64,000 bases of DNA, from NCBI RefSeq assembly GCF_000152965.1, contig NZ_CH902583.1, positions 1,386,087 through 1,450,086 of the forward strand, written 5' to 3'. Below, in pieces: positions 10,401 through 19,608 of this stretch. Source of the DNA: Roseobacter sp. MED193 (lineage in GTDB: Bacteria > Pseudomonadota > Alphaproteobacteria > Rhodobacterales > Rhodobacteraceae). The position numbers and the translations under genes were made by a program. Numbering within the stretch: position 1 is the stretch's first letter; the number at the start of each line of letters is the position of its first letter. A model generated the notes under the pieces. The model made no database searches, was not told the origin of the DNA, and saw only the letters and a list, made by a program, of their open reading frames with translations.

Positions 10401-13400
10401 GTCCTGCCTCCTGAACAGGGACGGTTTGGCTATGGGGCTCTGCTCGCCGATCTGGCAGAAGCCGAAGCCCTGCCCCATCGCATTGGGCATTTCTGGCTTG
10501 TCACCGGCCCGCAAGAGACCTTCCGCCCCGGCTCCTCCTTCTTTGACCGCAATCTAGAAATGGGCTTTGCTTCCCTGACGTGCTTGGCCCAAGAGCTGGG
10601 AAGTCTGGACCTGGATCATGCTATCCATCTGACGGTCTTCACCACCGGTGCGACACAGGTCGCCTCAGAAGCCCTCCCCGATCCGGAGAAAGCGATGATT
10701 GCCGGACCGGCCGGGGTCATCCCGCGTGAATTCCCCCTGTTCACCTGCGCCACGGTGGATATCGAATTGCCCCAACAACCCGGGTTTATCGCCTCTTTGC
10801 GCGGTGCCGCGCCCAGCGATCTGACATCGCAGCTGCTGGAAGAGCTCATGGCCGAACCTGCGAATACTGTTGTGGCCTGGCGGGGTGACAGGCGGCTGGA
10901 ACAGAGCTGGCGCAGCCTCTCCCTACCGGAGCAGGCGAAAGAAACGGTCCCAAATCAGCCGGTAACGGATCTTCCCGCGTTCAGACCTGGCGGCCACTAT
11001 CTGATAACGGGTGGTTTTGGCGGCATTGGCCTCGCCACGGCAGCGCATCTGATGCGCCACTACGATGCCAAGGTGAGCCTGGTGTCACGTCAGGGCCTTC
11101 CCCCGCGCACAGACTGGTCGCGCTATCTGGCCACGCATAGCCCTGCCAATCGCACCGCCCAGCGGATCCGCGCCATGCAGGAATTGGACGAGATAGGCAC
11201 TGGCGCGGTGCTGCCTCTTGCCGCTGATATCTGCAACAGCACCGAGATGCGCGCAGCCCTAAACCAGGCCGAAGCCGAGTTTGGAGCCGTCAACGGGGTG
11301 ATTCACGGAGCCGGTGTCATTGACGACGGACCAATCCTTGCCAAATCCGAAGCCCAGATCGCGCAGGTTCTGGCCCCCAAGGTCACCGGGCTGCGGGTCC
11401 TGCATGATCTGTTCCCAGACGGTAGCCTGGATTTGATGGTGTTGTTTTCCTCCTCTTCGACAGTGACACGGCCTGCGGGGCAAATTGACTATGTCGCCGC
11501 CAATGAATATCTGAACGCCTATGCTGCCCACCGCCTGGGCGATCAAACCCATGTCGTCGCGATTGACTGGGGCGTCTGGGCCGATACCGGCATGGCCGCC
11601 GAAGCCATGGCCGCGCGGCAGGGCAGTGCCACGCCGAGCCCCCGTCAAAGCTGCCCTCAGCCTCTTTTGGATGAGACCGGGTTTGATGCCTTTGGCAATC
11701 CGATTTTCGCCAGCGCGCTGGATACCGAACAGTCCTGGCTGGTAAAGGAGCATCGCACCAAGGACGGCACCTCGTTGGTTCCCGGCACGGGCTATATCGA
11801 ATGGATTGCCGAGAGCCTTGCCGCGCAGGATCTCAAAGCGCCCTTTGAAATCAAAGATCTCTACTTTCTGCGCCCCCTTGTGGTGGATCCATCTGCCCCG
11901 CGTGAGGTCCTGTTGCGGCTGGTTGCGCAGGATGCGGGTTACTCATTTTCCACCCATAGCAGCCTCAACACCGGAGGATATGCTCTTAACGCTGAAGCAA
12001 ACATCGCACTGCTGCCCAGTGCGAAGGCGCCACCAGCGCTGGATCTGACCACTATCACGTCTCGCTGCCCGCAGGTGAAAAGCGCCACAGACGATCACAG
12101 CCTGCAGTCGCCCCAAGAGGTTCATCTTAACTTTGGCCCCCGCTGGCAGGTTCTGCACCAAATGGCATTGGGTACCCATGAAGGCCTGGCGCAACTGCGC
12201 CTCCCCGAGGCCGCTCAGGGCGATGGTTGCCTGCTGCATCCGGGTCTGATGGATTTGGCGACTGGCTGGGCCATCTCGCTTGCGCCGGGCTATACCGGCA
12301 CTGACCTCTGGGTCCCGCTGGGATATGACAGTATCCTGGTGCTGGCACCTTTAACCGCAGAGATTTACAGCCATATGCGGCTCTGCCCAGGTGCCACGGC
12401 GCAAAGCGCCAGTTTTGATGTCACCCTCACTGACACGACAGGTCGGGTGCTGGTTGAGATCAAAGGCTTCCAGATGACCCGGCTGGCGGCTGGGTTTGAA
12501 GCCACGCCAGATCAAAACCCTGCGGATCACAGCAGCGAAGCGCTGGGGCTTGCGGCCAGTGCTGCGCCGCAACCGCTGTCCGAAGACGAACGCCGCCTGC
12601 AGCTTAATATTGCCAATGGCATTCGCGCGACTGAGGGACCAGAGGCGCTGGTCCGAGCGATTAGCACTGGGCGCGCGCAGATCGTGGTCTCCTCGCTGGA
12701 TCTGCCGATGTTGATTGATCAGACGGCGCAGGCCAGTGCAGGCGCAGCTGTGGAGGAAAGCCAGAGCTTTGAACGGCCACAGCTCGATACGGACTATGTC
12801 GCGCCCTCCAATCCGGTGGAAGAGCAGCTGGCCCTACTGTTCCAAAGTCTGCTGGGGGTTTCGCAGGTCGGTGTGGAGGACAGCTTCTTTGATCTGGGCG
12901 GTCATTCGCTGATTGCGGTGCGCCTCTTTGCGCAGATCAAACGCCACTATGACCTGGATCTGCCGCTGGCGACCCTGTTTGAGGCCCCCAGCGTTGCCGC
13001 TTTGGCCCGGTTACTGATCCAGCGCGGGGCGGGCAGCCAAGACGCCAGTGCAGATACTGCATCCCAATCCGACCAAGCTGCCCCGCCGACCTTTACGCAT
13101 CTGGTGATGCTGCACCCCGGCCCCGGAACCGATGCCGCGCCTGTCTTTGTGGTCGCCGGTATGTTTGGCAATGTTTTGAACCTGCGCCATCTCGCCCAGG
13201 AACTCGGCGGGGAGCGCCCAGTCTATGGGCTCCAGGCGCGGGGTCTGATTGGCGGTGATGACCCCCATATCAGTATTGCCCAGGCCGCTACGGACTATCT
13301 GTTAGAAATCAAACAGGTCCAACCCCATGGCCCCTATCTGCTGGGGGGCTTTTCGGGCGGTGGTATCACTGCCTACGAGATGGCCCAACAATTGCACCGC

Positions 13401-13973
13401 GCGGGCGAAGAGACCGCCGCATTGGTTCTGCTCGACACCCCATTGCCGGTGCGCCCGGCACTCAAGTCAATCGACAAGGTTCTGATCAAACTGCAGGAAC
13501 TGCGCCGCAAGGGGCCCGGCTATCTGCTGGAATGGGCCAAGAACCGCATCCTCTGGGAGATCACCAAACGGCGTCAGCCCCCGGCGGAAACAGGCCAGGC
13601 CCCCGCCTTCAACAACCGCAAGATCGAGCTGGCCTTCCGCCAAGCCGTCGGGAGCTACGCAGTGCAGCCCTGGAAGGGCCCGCTGACCCTGCTGCGCCCG
13701 CCACTGGATCGCCATTGGAAGGTCTCTGGTGGCAACTGGGTGAGTTCCGAGCGAGAGTATGTCTTTGCCGACAATGATTGGACAGGCTGGGCTCACGGTC
13801 TGGAGGTTATCGAAGTGCCCGGCGATCATGACAGCATGGTCTTGGTGCCCAATGTCTCTACTCTGGCGGCGGCGCTGAAGCCAAGGCTGGCTGCTGCACC
13901 GACCCCGACCTCCTCGGAGTCCGCACCACAGCAGGCCGGGGCGCAGTCGCCCTACGCCCGAGCCGCGGAGTAA
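7440..13973 (+). CDS. Modular type I polyketide synthase, KS-AT-KR-DH-ACP-TE
   Basis: 2177 residues. KS 20-435 carries TACSTS (Cys192), ECHGTGT (His328) and KTNIGH. AT about 540-850 carries GHSMGE (Ser641) and IAAHSRM; the specificity motif is neither HAFH nor YASH, so the extender is uncertain. KR about 1180-1400 has TGGFGGIG and a YVAANEYLNAYA active-site region (Tyr near 1350). DH about 1420-1710 has EHRTKDGTSLVPGTG (His near 1438) and LHPGLMDL. ACP has DLGGHSL (Ser1823). The TE has GFSGGG (Ser1972) and GDHDSM (His near 2130). KR lies before DH, the reverse of the common order. The start is GTG at 7440 or 7449. It heads a compact run with a glycosyltransferase and the NRPS; the C-terminal TE suggests it is the releasing module. 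The product is unknown. Confidence 0.93.
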   Translation: MFFVAKTADQRSVSPHYSGDIAIVGMSVNVPGAEGVETYWNNLRAGIESIVPLEREALLEAGVSAATLADPNYVPHAALLDGFADFDAEFFGFSPKEAAILDPQHRKFLEVAWGAMENAAHPPESLKEPIGVYAGCGMGSYFYFNICSNPGLVDEVGMFLLRHTGNDKDFLTTRVSHVFDLKGPSVNIQTACSTSLVAVHYACKALRSGECGMALAGGVTIDMPQGRGYLYKENEILSPDGHCHAFDHRAQGTVFGSGAGAVALRRLEDAQADGDHIWAVIKGSAINNDGADKAGYLAPSVGGQAAAIRSALTEADISADTIDYVECHGTGTYLGDPIEVSALTEAYRDSTEETGYCRIGSVKTNIGHLDTAAGIAGLVKTSLGLKHREIPPSLGYEAPNPAIDFDSSPFKVNDQLAPWTSHSGPRRAGINALGVGGTNAHAILEEAPERGPSEESDFPFHVLCLSGQSRSALNANGAALADYLDANPDVDLADVAFTLKQGRRGFAKRRVLVAETAAEAAALLRAGDPRQVFDHECLGDAPEVVFSFPGGGAQYAGMARDLYETEPVFADWMDRGLEHLQPQLDFDIRALWLPEDGEEATANAQLQRPSAQLPLIMMVEYALAQLWISWGIRPSALVGHSMGENTAACLAGVISFEDCIDLVLLRGRLFDQVPAGGMLSIALPLAEVQALIGEELDIASVNAPSLTAVSGPQAALDALATQLAAREVDFQRIQIDIAAHSRMLDGILAEYRAFLAGLNLAAPQLSVISNRTGQPLTAEQATDPDYWVGQLRNTVMFADCITTLAATPGRVFLEVGPGKALSALTQMSPAVEPNQVLSALRHPDQDIMDDAYFFGVIGRLWSCGVEADWDQIWGEAKRHRLPLPGYQFQRSRYFIAPGTQQHQENAPLPRRHDSLDDWGYRPAWRPRLADCPLDVEAELAEAPQNWLIFADACGQAIGCATRLRAAGHRVSLVHPGDTYAKLSQDDYVLPPEQGRFGYGALLADLAEAEALPHRIGHFWLVTGPQETFRPGSSFFDRNLEMGFASLTCLAQELGSLDLDHAIHLTVFTTGATQVASEALPDPEKAMIAGPAGVIPREFPLFTCATVDIELPQQPGFIASLRGAAPSDLTSQLLEELMAEPANTVVAWRGDRRLEQSWRSLSLPEQAKETVPNQPVTDLPAFRPGGHYLITGGFGGIGLATAAHLMRHYDAKVSLVSRQGLPPRTDWSRYLATHSPANRTAQRIRAMQELDEIGTGAVLPLAADICNSTEMRAALNQAEAEFGAVNGVIHGAGVIDDGPILAKSEAQIAQVLAPKVTGLRVLHDLFPDGSLDLMVLFSSSSTVTRPAGQIDYVAANEYLNAYAAHRLGDQTHVVAIDWGVWADTGMAAEAMAARQGSATPSPRQSCPQPLLDETGFDAFGNPIFASALDTEQSWLVKEHRTKDGTSLVPGTGYIEWIAESLAAQDLKAPFEIKDLYFLRPLVVDPSAPREVLLRLVAQDAGYSFSTHSSLNTGGYALNAEANIALLPSAKAPPALDLTTITSRCPQVKSATDDHSLQSPQEVHLNFGPRWQVLHQMALGTHEGLAQLRLPEAAQGDGCLLHPGLMDLATGWAISLAPGYTGTDLWVPLGYDSILVLAPLTAEIYSHMRLCPGATAQSASFDVTLTDTTGRVLVEIKGFQMTRLAAGFEATPDQNPADHSSEALGLAASAAPQPLSEDERRLQLNIANGIRATEGPEALVRAISTGRAQIVVSSLDLPMLIDQTAQASAGAAVEESQSFERPQLDTDYVAPSNPVEEQLALLFQSLLGVSQVGVEDSFFDLGGHSLIAVRLFAQIKRHYDLDLPLATLFEAPSVAALARLLIQRGAGSQDASADTASQSDQAAPPTFTHLVMLHPGPGTDAAPVFVVAGMFGNVLNLRHLAQELGGERPVYGLQARGLIGGDDPHISIAQAATDYLLEIKQVQPHGPYLLGGFSGGGITAYEMAQQLHRAGEETAALVLLDTPLPVRPALKSIDKVLIKLQELRRKGPGYLLEWAKNRILWEITKRRQPPAETGQAPAFNNRKIELAFRQAVGSYAVQPWKGPLTLLRPPLDRHWKVSGGNWVSSEREYVFADNDWTGWAHGLEVIEVPGDHDSMVLVPNVSTLAAALKPRLAAAPTPTSSESAPQQAGAQSPYARAAE

Positions 13974-13978
13974 CAGTC

Positions 13979-14998
13979 ATGAGCACAGGCAGTATTCTCA
14001 CCATAATCCTGAACTACCGTACCCCTGAGATGACCCTCAGAGCGGCTGAGGCGGCACTGACGGAGATGCAAGATCTCCCGGGTGAGGTTCTGGTGATCGA
14101 CAATGGCTCGGCGGATGGATCCTGGGAGGCCCTGCAGGCCGGTGCGGCCCAGCGCGGCTGGAAAACCAACAAAAAGATCCGCCTGCTGCAATCCATGGTC
14201 AATGGCGGCTTTGGAGCTGGCATGAACATTGGCTTTGCCACCGGGCTGTCGGATGGCACTGCACCTGACTATTATTACCTGTTGAACTCTGATGCCTTTG
14301 TGCAGGGCGAAACCATAGGCACCCTGCGCGATTTTCTGGCCGATCATCCGGGGGCTGGGCTGGCAGGGTCCTATGTATACGGCACCGATGGTAGCCCTCA
14401 CCGCACCGCCTTTCGCTTTCCGTCAATCGCAGGCGAATTTGAAATGGCCGCGCGCACTGGTGTCTTTACCCGCCTGTTGGCCCCCTGGGTGGTGGCGATG
14501 GAGATGCCGCAGGCACAGACCCAAGTGGATTGGACCGCAGGCGCCAGCCTGATGATCCGCCGCCCCGTGATCGAAGAAATCGGTGGCTTTGACGAGACAT
14601 TCTTTTTGTATTTCGAAGAAACAGATCTCTGTCGCCGCGCCGCTCGCGCGGGCTGGCGTACTCATTATGTGCCCGACAGTAAGATCGAACACCTCGGCTC
14701 TGCCTCAACCGGCATGAAGGACTGGGCCCGAACGCCTGCCTATTGGTTTAAATCGCGCAGCCATTACTTCGCCAAATCCCATGGTCGCGCCTATGCGGCG
14801 CTTGCGACCTTCGCCCGCATCACCGGCAGTTGCATTTACGGACTACGCCGCCTCGTCCAGGGCAAACCCCAGGCCGATCCCAATCATTTCCTGAGAGATC
14901 TGATCTTTCATGCTCTGACGCCTGCGCCAGCGTCGTGCAGCCCCTCATCCATTCGTGAAACGCGCCTTCACTCCCCGGTTTCGGAGGATCTAAAATGA
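13979..14998 (+). CDS. Glycosyltransferase family 2 (rhamnosyltransferase-like)
   Basis: 339 residues. LTIILNYRTPEMTLRAAEAAL opens the GT-A fold; VIDNGSADGSW and NGGFGAGMNIGF follow, with LLNSDAFV near residue 100 as the DxD-like metal site. WTAGASLMIRRPVIEEIGGF, then DETFFLYFEETDLCRRAARAG, are typical of the WbbL/rhamnosyl-transferase group. It begins 5 bp after the PKS stop and overlaps the NRPS by 4 bp (ATGA), and GGAGG at 14983-14987 inside its end serves the NRPS. Sitting between two assembly-line genes, it may glycosylate their product or join that product to the polysaccharide repeat. This is inference from position; the family itself is clear. Confidence 0.85.
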   Translation: MSTGSILTIILNYRTPEMTLRAAEAALTEMQDLPGEVLVIDNGSADGSWEALQAGAAQRGWKTNKKIRLLQSMVNGGFGAGMNIGFATGLSDGTAPDYYYLLNSDAFVQGETIGTLRDFLADHPGAGLAGSYVYGTDGSPHRTAFRFPSIAGEFEMAARTGVFTRLLAPWVVAMEMPQAQTQVDWTAGASLMIRRPVIEEIGGFDETFFLYFEETDLCRRAARAGWRTHYVPDSKIEHLGSASTGMKDWARTPAYWFKSRSHYFAKSHGRAYAALATFARITGSCIYGLRRLVQGKPQADPNHFLRDLIFHALTPAPASCSPSSIRETRLHSPVSEDLK

Positions 14999-17900
14999 GC
15001 CAATTTTCCTGTGTTGTCATCGGCAATGAATCCCTGTTGGTCGGCTGCGGCGAAGCCCTGCTGGCCCAGGGACATCAGATCTCGGCGGTGGTCTCCACCG
15101 ACGCAGACATCCGCGCCTGGGCCAAGGGCAAAGACCTGCCCTTGCTGACAAATCCGGATGAAATCACCCATGACTTTGATTGGCTCTTGTCCATCGCCAA
15201 CCTGCGGGTGATCCCAGAGTCCATTCTCTCCCTGGCCCGCAAAGGCGCTGTCAATTTCCATGACGGCCCCCTGCCGCGCTATGCCGGATTGAACACGCCC
15301 AACTGGGCGCTGATAGCTGGCGAAGCCCAACATGGCATCACCTGGCATATGATGGAGGGCGGCATTGACGAGGGCGATATCCTCGCCCAGCGCCTTTTTG
15401 ATATTGCCGAGGATGACACCGCCTTTAGCCTCAATTCAAAATGCTATGCCGCAGCCATGGACAGCTTTGGCGAGGTGCTGGACCAGTTGAGCGCGAACGC
15501 CCTGCAACGCCAGCCCCAGGACCTGTCCCAACGCAGCTATTTTGCCAAGGATCATCGCCCTGCCGCGGGGGGCATTCTGGACTTTTCTAAGACCAGCCAA
15601 AACCTGACCCGCCTGGTGCGGGGGCTGGATTATGGTTCCTATTGGAACCCCCTCGGCTGTGCCAAAATCGTACTGGCAGCGCAGGTTTTGCGCGTCGGCA
15701 GGGCCGGACCTGCGGAGGGCAGCGGTCCAATTGGCACAGTTTTGTCGGTCACGGGCGCAGTGGTCACCATCGCCACCGCCGATGGCGCTGTTGCGCTGGA
15801 AGATTTGACCAGCCTGGCGGGCAAAAAGCAGGATCTGCCTGCTCTCTTTGAGGTTGGCCAGCAGCTCCCGGTTTTGACCCCATTTGAGGCGAAAGCAATT
15901 GAGACAGCCCTGATCCAGAGCCAGGGCGGAGAATCACACTGGCGCCGTACCCTGGCCGCAATGCAGCCCGTCACTGTGCCCCTGGCCACCGCAACCAACA
16001 GCCCGGCTGGCATCAGCCGCAAGGAAATTTCCCTGCCCGCAGCTTTGTCACAGGAGCAGATCGTCACTGCGACGCTTGCCTGGGCTCTGCTCAGCACAGG
16101 TGAGCAACAGGCTGACATCGCCTATGCCGCATGGCCCACGGCAGCGGGGACCGCAGCACATCTGGTTTCAGATTGGATTCCCTTGCCGGGGACGCGTGAT
16201 TCAACTGTTAACACTTTAGCGACTCAGATAAAGATAGATATGGATAAAGCCCGCAGGTTTGGCGGTTTTGCCCTGGATCTGGTGGCCCGTGCCCCAGAAC
16301 TTTCAGCGCAAGACATGCCGGGTATCGGGTTTACAGCGGATCGGGATGCGGCTCTGCCAGGTTGCATTATGACGGTTTCGCTGACTGAGGGCGCCTTGGC
16401 GCTGCATGTGGATGACACCCGGTTGGATGTGCGTGCCGCGGAGCTGCTCGCCGCGCGGCTCGAACATACGCTGGGTGTCATCGCATCTCATCTGACCTCT
16501 GACAGTGATTGCCCGCTGGCAGAACTGTCGATCCTCCCCGAAGCAGAACGCAAACTGCTCCTGGAAGACTGGAACCAAACCCAAACAGACCTGCCCGCAG
16601 AGACCACCATCCAGGCGGCCTTTGAGGCCCAAGTCGCCCGCACGCCAAAAGCAACGGCCCTGGTATTTGAAGGCGAAAGCTACAGCTACGAGGGGCTAAA
16701 CGCCCGCGCCAATGCTCTGGCCCGCCAGCTGCAAGCCACCGGCGTCAAGCCCGGCACCCATGTCGGCGTCTATATCAAGCGCTCAGCCGATTTGATGGTG
16801 GGCGCCTTGGCGGTGCTCAAAGCCGGGGGGGCCTATGTGCCTCTGGACCCCGCCTACCCAAAAGACCGTATCGCCCACTACCTGTCAGACAGCCAGGCCA
16901 GCGTTGTCGTCACCCAAGAGGCGTTGCGCGCTGATCTGCCCGCAACCGAAGCACAGATCGTTACCGTAGAGAGCCCTGCCGTGGCAGAAGCTCTTACAGA
17001 GAACGTCACCAGCGCGGCCAGTGGCGCCGATCTGGCCTATCTGATCTATACCTCTGGCTCTACCGGCACCCCCAAGGGGGTCATGGTTCGGCAAGACAAT
17101 GTGGCCAATTTCTTTGCCGCCATGGATGCACGCATCCCCCATAAGGCAGGCGATGCCTGGCTGGCGGTGACCTCGCTCTCCTTTGATATTTCAGTGCTGG
17201 AGCTGTTCTGGACCCTGTCACGGGGCTTCAAACTGGTGCTCTCCAGCGACGAAAGCCGGCTTGAGCTGTCCAATGGCCCCATCGCGATTTCCGACAGGCG
17301 GATGGATTTCAATCTGTTTTACTGGGGCAATGACGATGGCCCTGGCCCCCGTAAATATCACCTGCTGCTGGAAGGCGCAAAATTCGCCGATGCCAATGGC
17401 TTTAACGCGGTCTGGACGCCCGAGCGCCACTTCCACGCGTTTGGCGGTCCCTACCCCAACCCCTCAGTAACTGGCGCAGCTGTTGCTGCCGTGACCAGCA
17501 ATTTGAGCGTCCGAGCAGGCTCCTGCGTTGCACCGCTTCACCATCCCGCCCGGATCGCGGAGGAATGGTCGGTCATTGACAACCTCACCAATGGACGCGC
17601 CGGGATCGGCATTGCCGCAGGTTGGCAGCCAGATGATTTTGTGCTGCGTCCCGAAAACACACCGCCAGCCAACAAACCCGCAATGTTCGACTCGATCGAC
17701 ACCCTGCGCAGGCTCTGGCGCGGCGATGAGGTGGACTTCCCTCGCAAGGATGGCTCAATGCATGCGGTTGTCACCCAGCCCCGCCCGGTGTCACAGGAGC
17801 TACCTGTCTGGGTCACCACCGCAGGCAACCCCGAGACCTGGCGCGAAGCAGGCGAGATCGGCGCCAATGTGCTGACCCATCTGTTGGGGCAAAGCATTGA

Positions 17901-19608
17901 TGAAGTTGGCGGCAAGATCCGCATTTATCACGATGCCCTGCGCGCCGCCGGTCATGATCCGGCGGATTTCAAGGTCACCCTGATGCTGCACAGCTATCTG
18001 GCCGAAACCCGAGAGGAATCCCGCCGTATTGCCCGCGAGCCGATGAAGGACTACCTGCGCTCCGCTGCCGGGCTGATCAAACAATATGCCTGGGCCTTCC
18101 CCGCCTTCAAACGGCCAAAGGGTGTCAACAATGCTTTTGACATGCAGCTTGATGCGCTTAGCCCCGAAGAGCTGGAAGCCATCCTCGAGTTTGCTTTTGA
18201 ACGCTATTTTGAGGACTCTGGGCTGTTTGGCACTGTGGACGACGCCCTCGCCCGCACTGAGGAGCTGAAACGCATTGGCGTGGACGAAATCGCCTGTCTC
18301 ATCGACTATGGTATCGCACCAGATGTGGTGCTGGAAGGGTTGAAACCCCTTGCCGAGGTGCTGAAGCGAGCGAATACTCCACAAGATCTGGCTGCGGATG
18401 ACTTTTCGCTGAGCGCACAGATGATGCGCCATGGGGTAAGCCATATGCAATGTACGCCCTCTATGGCGCGCATGCTGGTTCAGGATGACGAGGCCCGCAT
18501 GGTTATGGGGCGGCTAAAGCATCTGCTGGTTGGCGGCGAAGCCCTACCCGGAGATCTGGTCGGCGCCCTGCGCGAAGCGACGCCTGCGCAAATTCACAAC
18601 ATGTATGGCCCTACTGAGACCACAATCTGGTCGACATCAACCAGCCTGAAAGACCCTGTGGTGGGCGTAGCCAATATTGGCACACCCCTGGCCAACACCC
18701 AGGTCTATGTGCTGGACGAGGCCCAACACCCTGTCCCGATGGGCGCAGCAGGAGAGCTCTATATCGGTGGCACCGGTGTCACCTCGGGCTATTGGCAACG
18801 GGCCGAGTTGACGTCAGACCGTTTTGTACATCTCCCCTTAGCCGAGGCCCCGCTTTATCGCACCGGCGATCTGGTGCGCTGGACATCGGAAGGCCAGCTG
18901 GCGTTCCTGGGGCGCACCGATCATCAGGTCAAAATCCGCGGCCAGCGGATAGAACTGGGCGAAATTGAAACCGCCCTGACCAGCCAACCCAATGTCACAG
19001 GCGCAGTGGTTGTGGAACGGCGGCTTGGCGATGACAGCCAACTGGTGGGATATGTCACCCAGGACCCAGCCCACCCGGCAGATCTGGAGGCGATCAAGGG
19101 TGATCTTGCGCGCCATCTTGCCGCTGTCATGGTGCCAAGTCATCTTGTGGCGATCGAGAGTTTCCCGCTGACGCCAAATAAGAAAATCGACCGCAAGGCT
19201 CTCCCTGCGCCGAAACCGGCAGCGCCCCAAACGACCCAGGCAGTTGCCGCTGCCATTGTGCCGCTCAGCGCTGGGGTGCAGGCGGAAATCGCTAAGGTCT
19301 GGTCGCGCATCTTGGGGGTAGAAGGCATCGGCGCGCAGGACAATTTCTTTGCCTTGGGCGGTCATTCACTCTTGGCGGTGCAGTCGCATCGCGACATTCG
19401 CGCCGCGTTGGACACCCCCAAACTCTCGATCACCGACATCTTCCGCTTCCCCACCCTCGCAGGGCTCGCCTCCCATATTGAGACCCTTGCGGGTGGCAGC
19501 ACAAAGCCCGATGATCCCGCAGAAGATGACGCCGCGCAGGCCGCCAAATCCGACACCATGTCGAAACGGCGGGCGATGCGGGCCAACCGCAAAGCACGGG
19601 CAGGATGA
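14995..19608 (+). CDS. NRPS: formyltransferase, remnant C, A split by luciferase-like monooxygenase, PCP
   Basis: 1537 residues. Residues 1-310 resemble methionyl-tRNA formyltransferase: VNFHDGPLPRYAGLNTPNW, then GITWHMMEGGIDEGDIL, and a C-terminal FMT-like barrel. Residues about 320-520 look like only the C-terminal half of a condensation domain; I see no HHxxxDG. The A domain follows: A2 LKAGGAYVPLDPAYP, A3 YTSGSTGTPKG, A4 SFDISVLELFW. It is interrupted at about 765-1125 by a luciferase-like monooxygenase (FNLFYWGNDDG, WTPERHFHAFGG, GIAAGWQPDDF), then resumes with A5 NMYGPTETTIW, A7 YRTGDL, A8 GRTDHQVKIRGQRIELGEIE and A10 NKKIDRKAL. The PCP has ALGGHSL (Ser near 1458). Binding-pocket residues read D-I-L-Q-L-G-M-I-W-K, one change from the classical glycine code. 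The N-terminal formylation domain recalls initiating NRPS modules. RBS GGAGG lies 7 bases from ATG. Confidence 0.93.
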   Translation: MSQFSCVVIGNESLLVGCGEALLAQGHQISAVVSTDADIRAWAKGKDLPLLTNPDEITHDFDWLLSIANLRVIPESILSLARKGAVNFHDGPLPRYAGLNTPNWALIAGEAQHGITWHMMEGGIDEGDILAQRLFDIAEDDTAFSLNSKCYAAAMDSFGEVLDQLSANALQRQPQDLSQRSYFAKDHRPAAGGILDFSKTSQNLTRLVRGLDYGSYWNPLGCAKIVLAAQVLRVGRAGPAEGSGPIGTVLSVTGAVVTIATADGAVALEDLTSLAGKKQDLPALFEVGQQLPVLTPFEAKAIETALIQSQGGESHWRRTLAAMQPVTVPLATATNSPAGISRKEISLPAALSQEQIVTATLAWALLSTGEQQADIAYAAWPTAAGTAAHLVSDWIPLPGTRDSTVNTLATQIKIDMDKARRFGGFALDLVARAPELSAQDMPGIGFTADRDAALPGCIMTVSLTEGALALHVDDTRLDVRAAELLAARLEHTLGVIASHLTSDSDCPLAELSILPEAERKLLLEDWNQTQTDLPAETTIQAAFEAQVARTPKATALVFEGESYSYEGLNARANALARQLQATGVKPGTHVGVYIKRSADLMVGALAVLKAGGAYVPLDPAYPKDRIAHYLSDSQASVVVTQEALRADLPATEAQIVTVESPAVAEALTENVTSAASGADLAYLIYTSGSTGTPKGVMVRQDNVANFFAAMDARIPHKAGDAWLAVTSLSFDISVLELFWTLSRGFKLVLSSDESRLELSNGPIAISDRRMDFNLFYWGNDDGPGPRKYHLLLEGAKFADANGFNAVWTPERHFHAFGGPYPNPSVTGAAVAAVTSNLSVRAGSCVAPLHHPARIAEEWSVIDNLTNGRAGIGIAAGWQPDDFVLRPENTPPANKPAMFDSIDTLRRLWRGDEVDFPRKDGSMHAVVTQPRPVSQELPVWVTTAGNPETWREAGEIGANVLTHLLGQSIDEVGGKIRIYHDALRAAGHDPADFKVTLMLHSYLAETREESRRIAREPMKDYLRSAAGLIKQYAWAFPAFKRPKGVNNAFDMQLDALSPEELEAILEFAFERYFEDSGLFGTVDDALARTEELKRIGVDEIACLIDYGIAPDVVLEGLKPLAEVLKRANTPQDLAADDFSLSAQMMRHGVSHMQCTPSMARMLVQDDEARMVMGRLKHLLVGGEALPGDLVGALREATPAQIHNMYGPTETTIWSTSTSLKDPVVGVANIGTPLANTQVYVLDEAQHPVPMGAAGELYIGGTGVTSGYWQRAELTSDRFVHLPLAEAPLYRTGDLVRWTSEGQLAFLGRTDHQVKIRGQRIELGEIETALTSQPNVTGAVVVERRLGDDSQLVGYVTQDPAHPADLEAIKGDLARHLAAVMVPSHLVAIESFPLTPNKKIDRKALPAPKPAAPQTTQAVAAAIVPLSAGVQAEIAKVWSRILGVEGIGAQDNFFALGGHSLLAVQSHRDIRAALDTPKLSITDIFRFPTLAGLASHIETLAGGSTKPDDPAEDDAAQAAKSDTMSKRRAMRANRKARAG

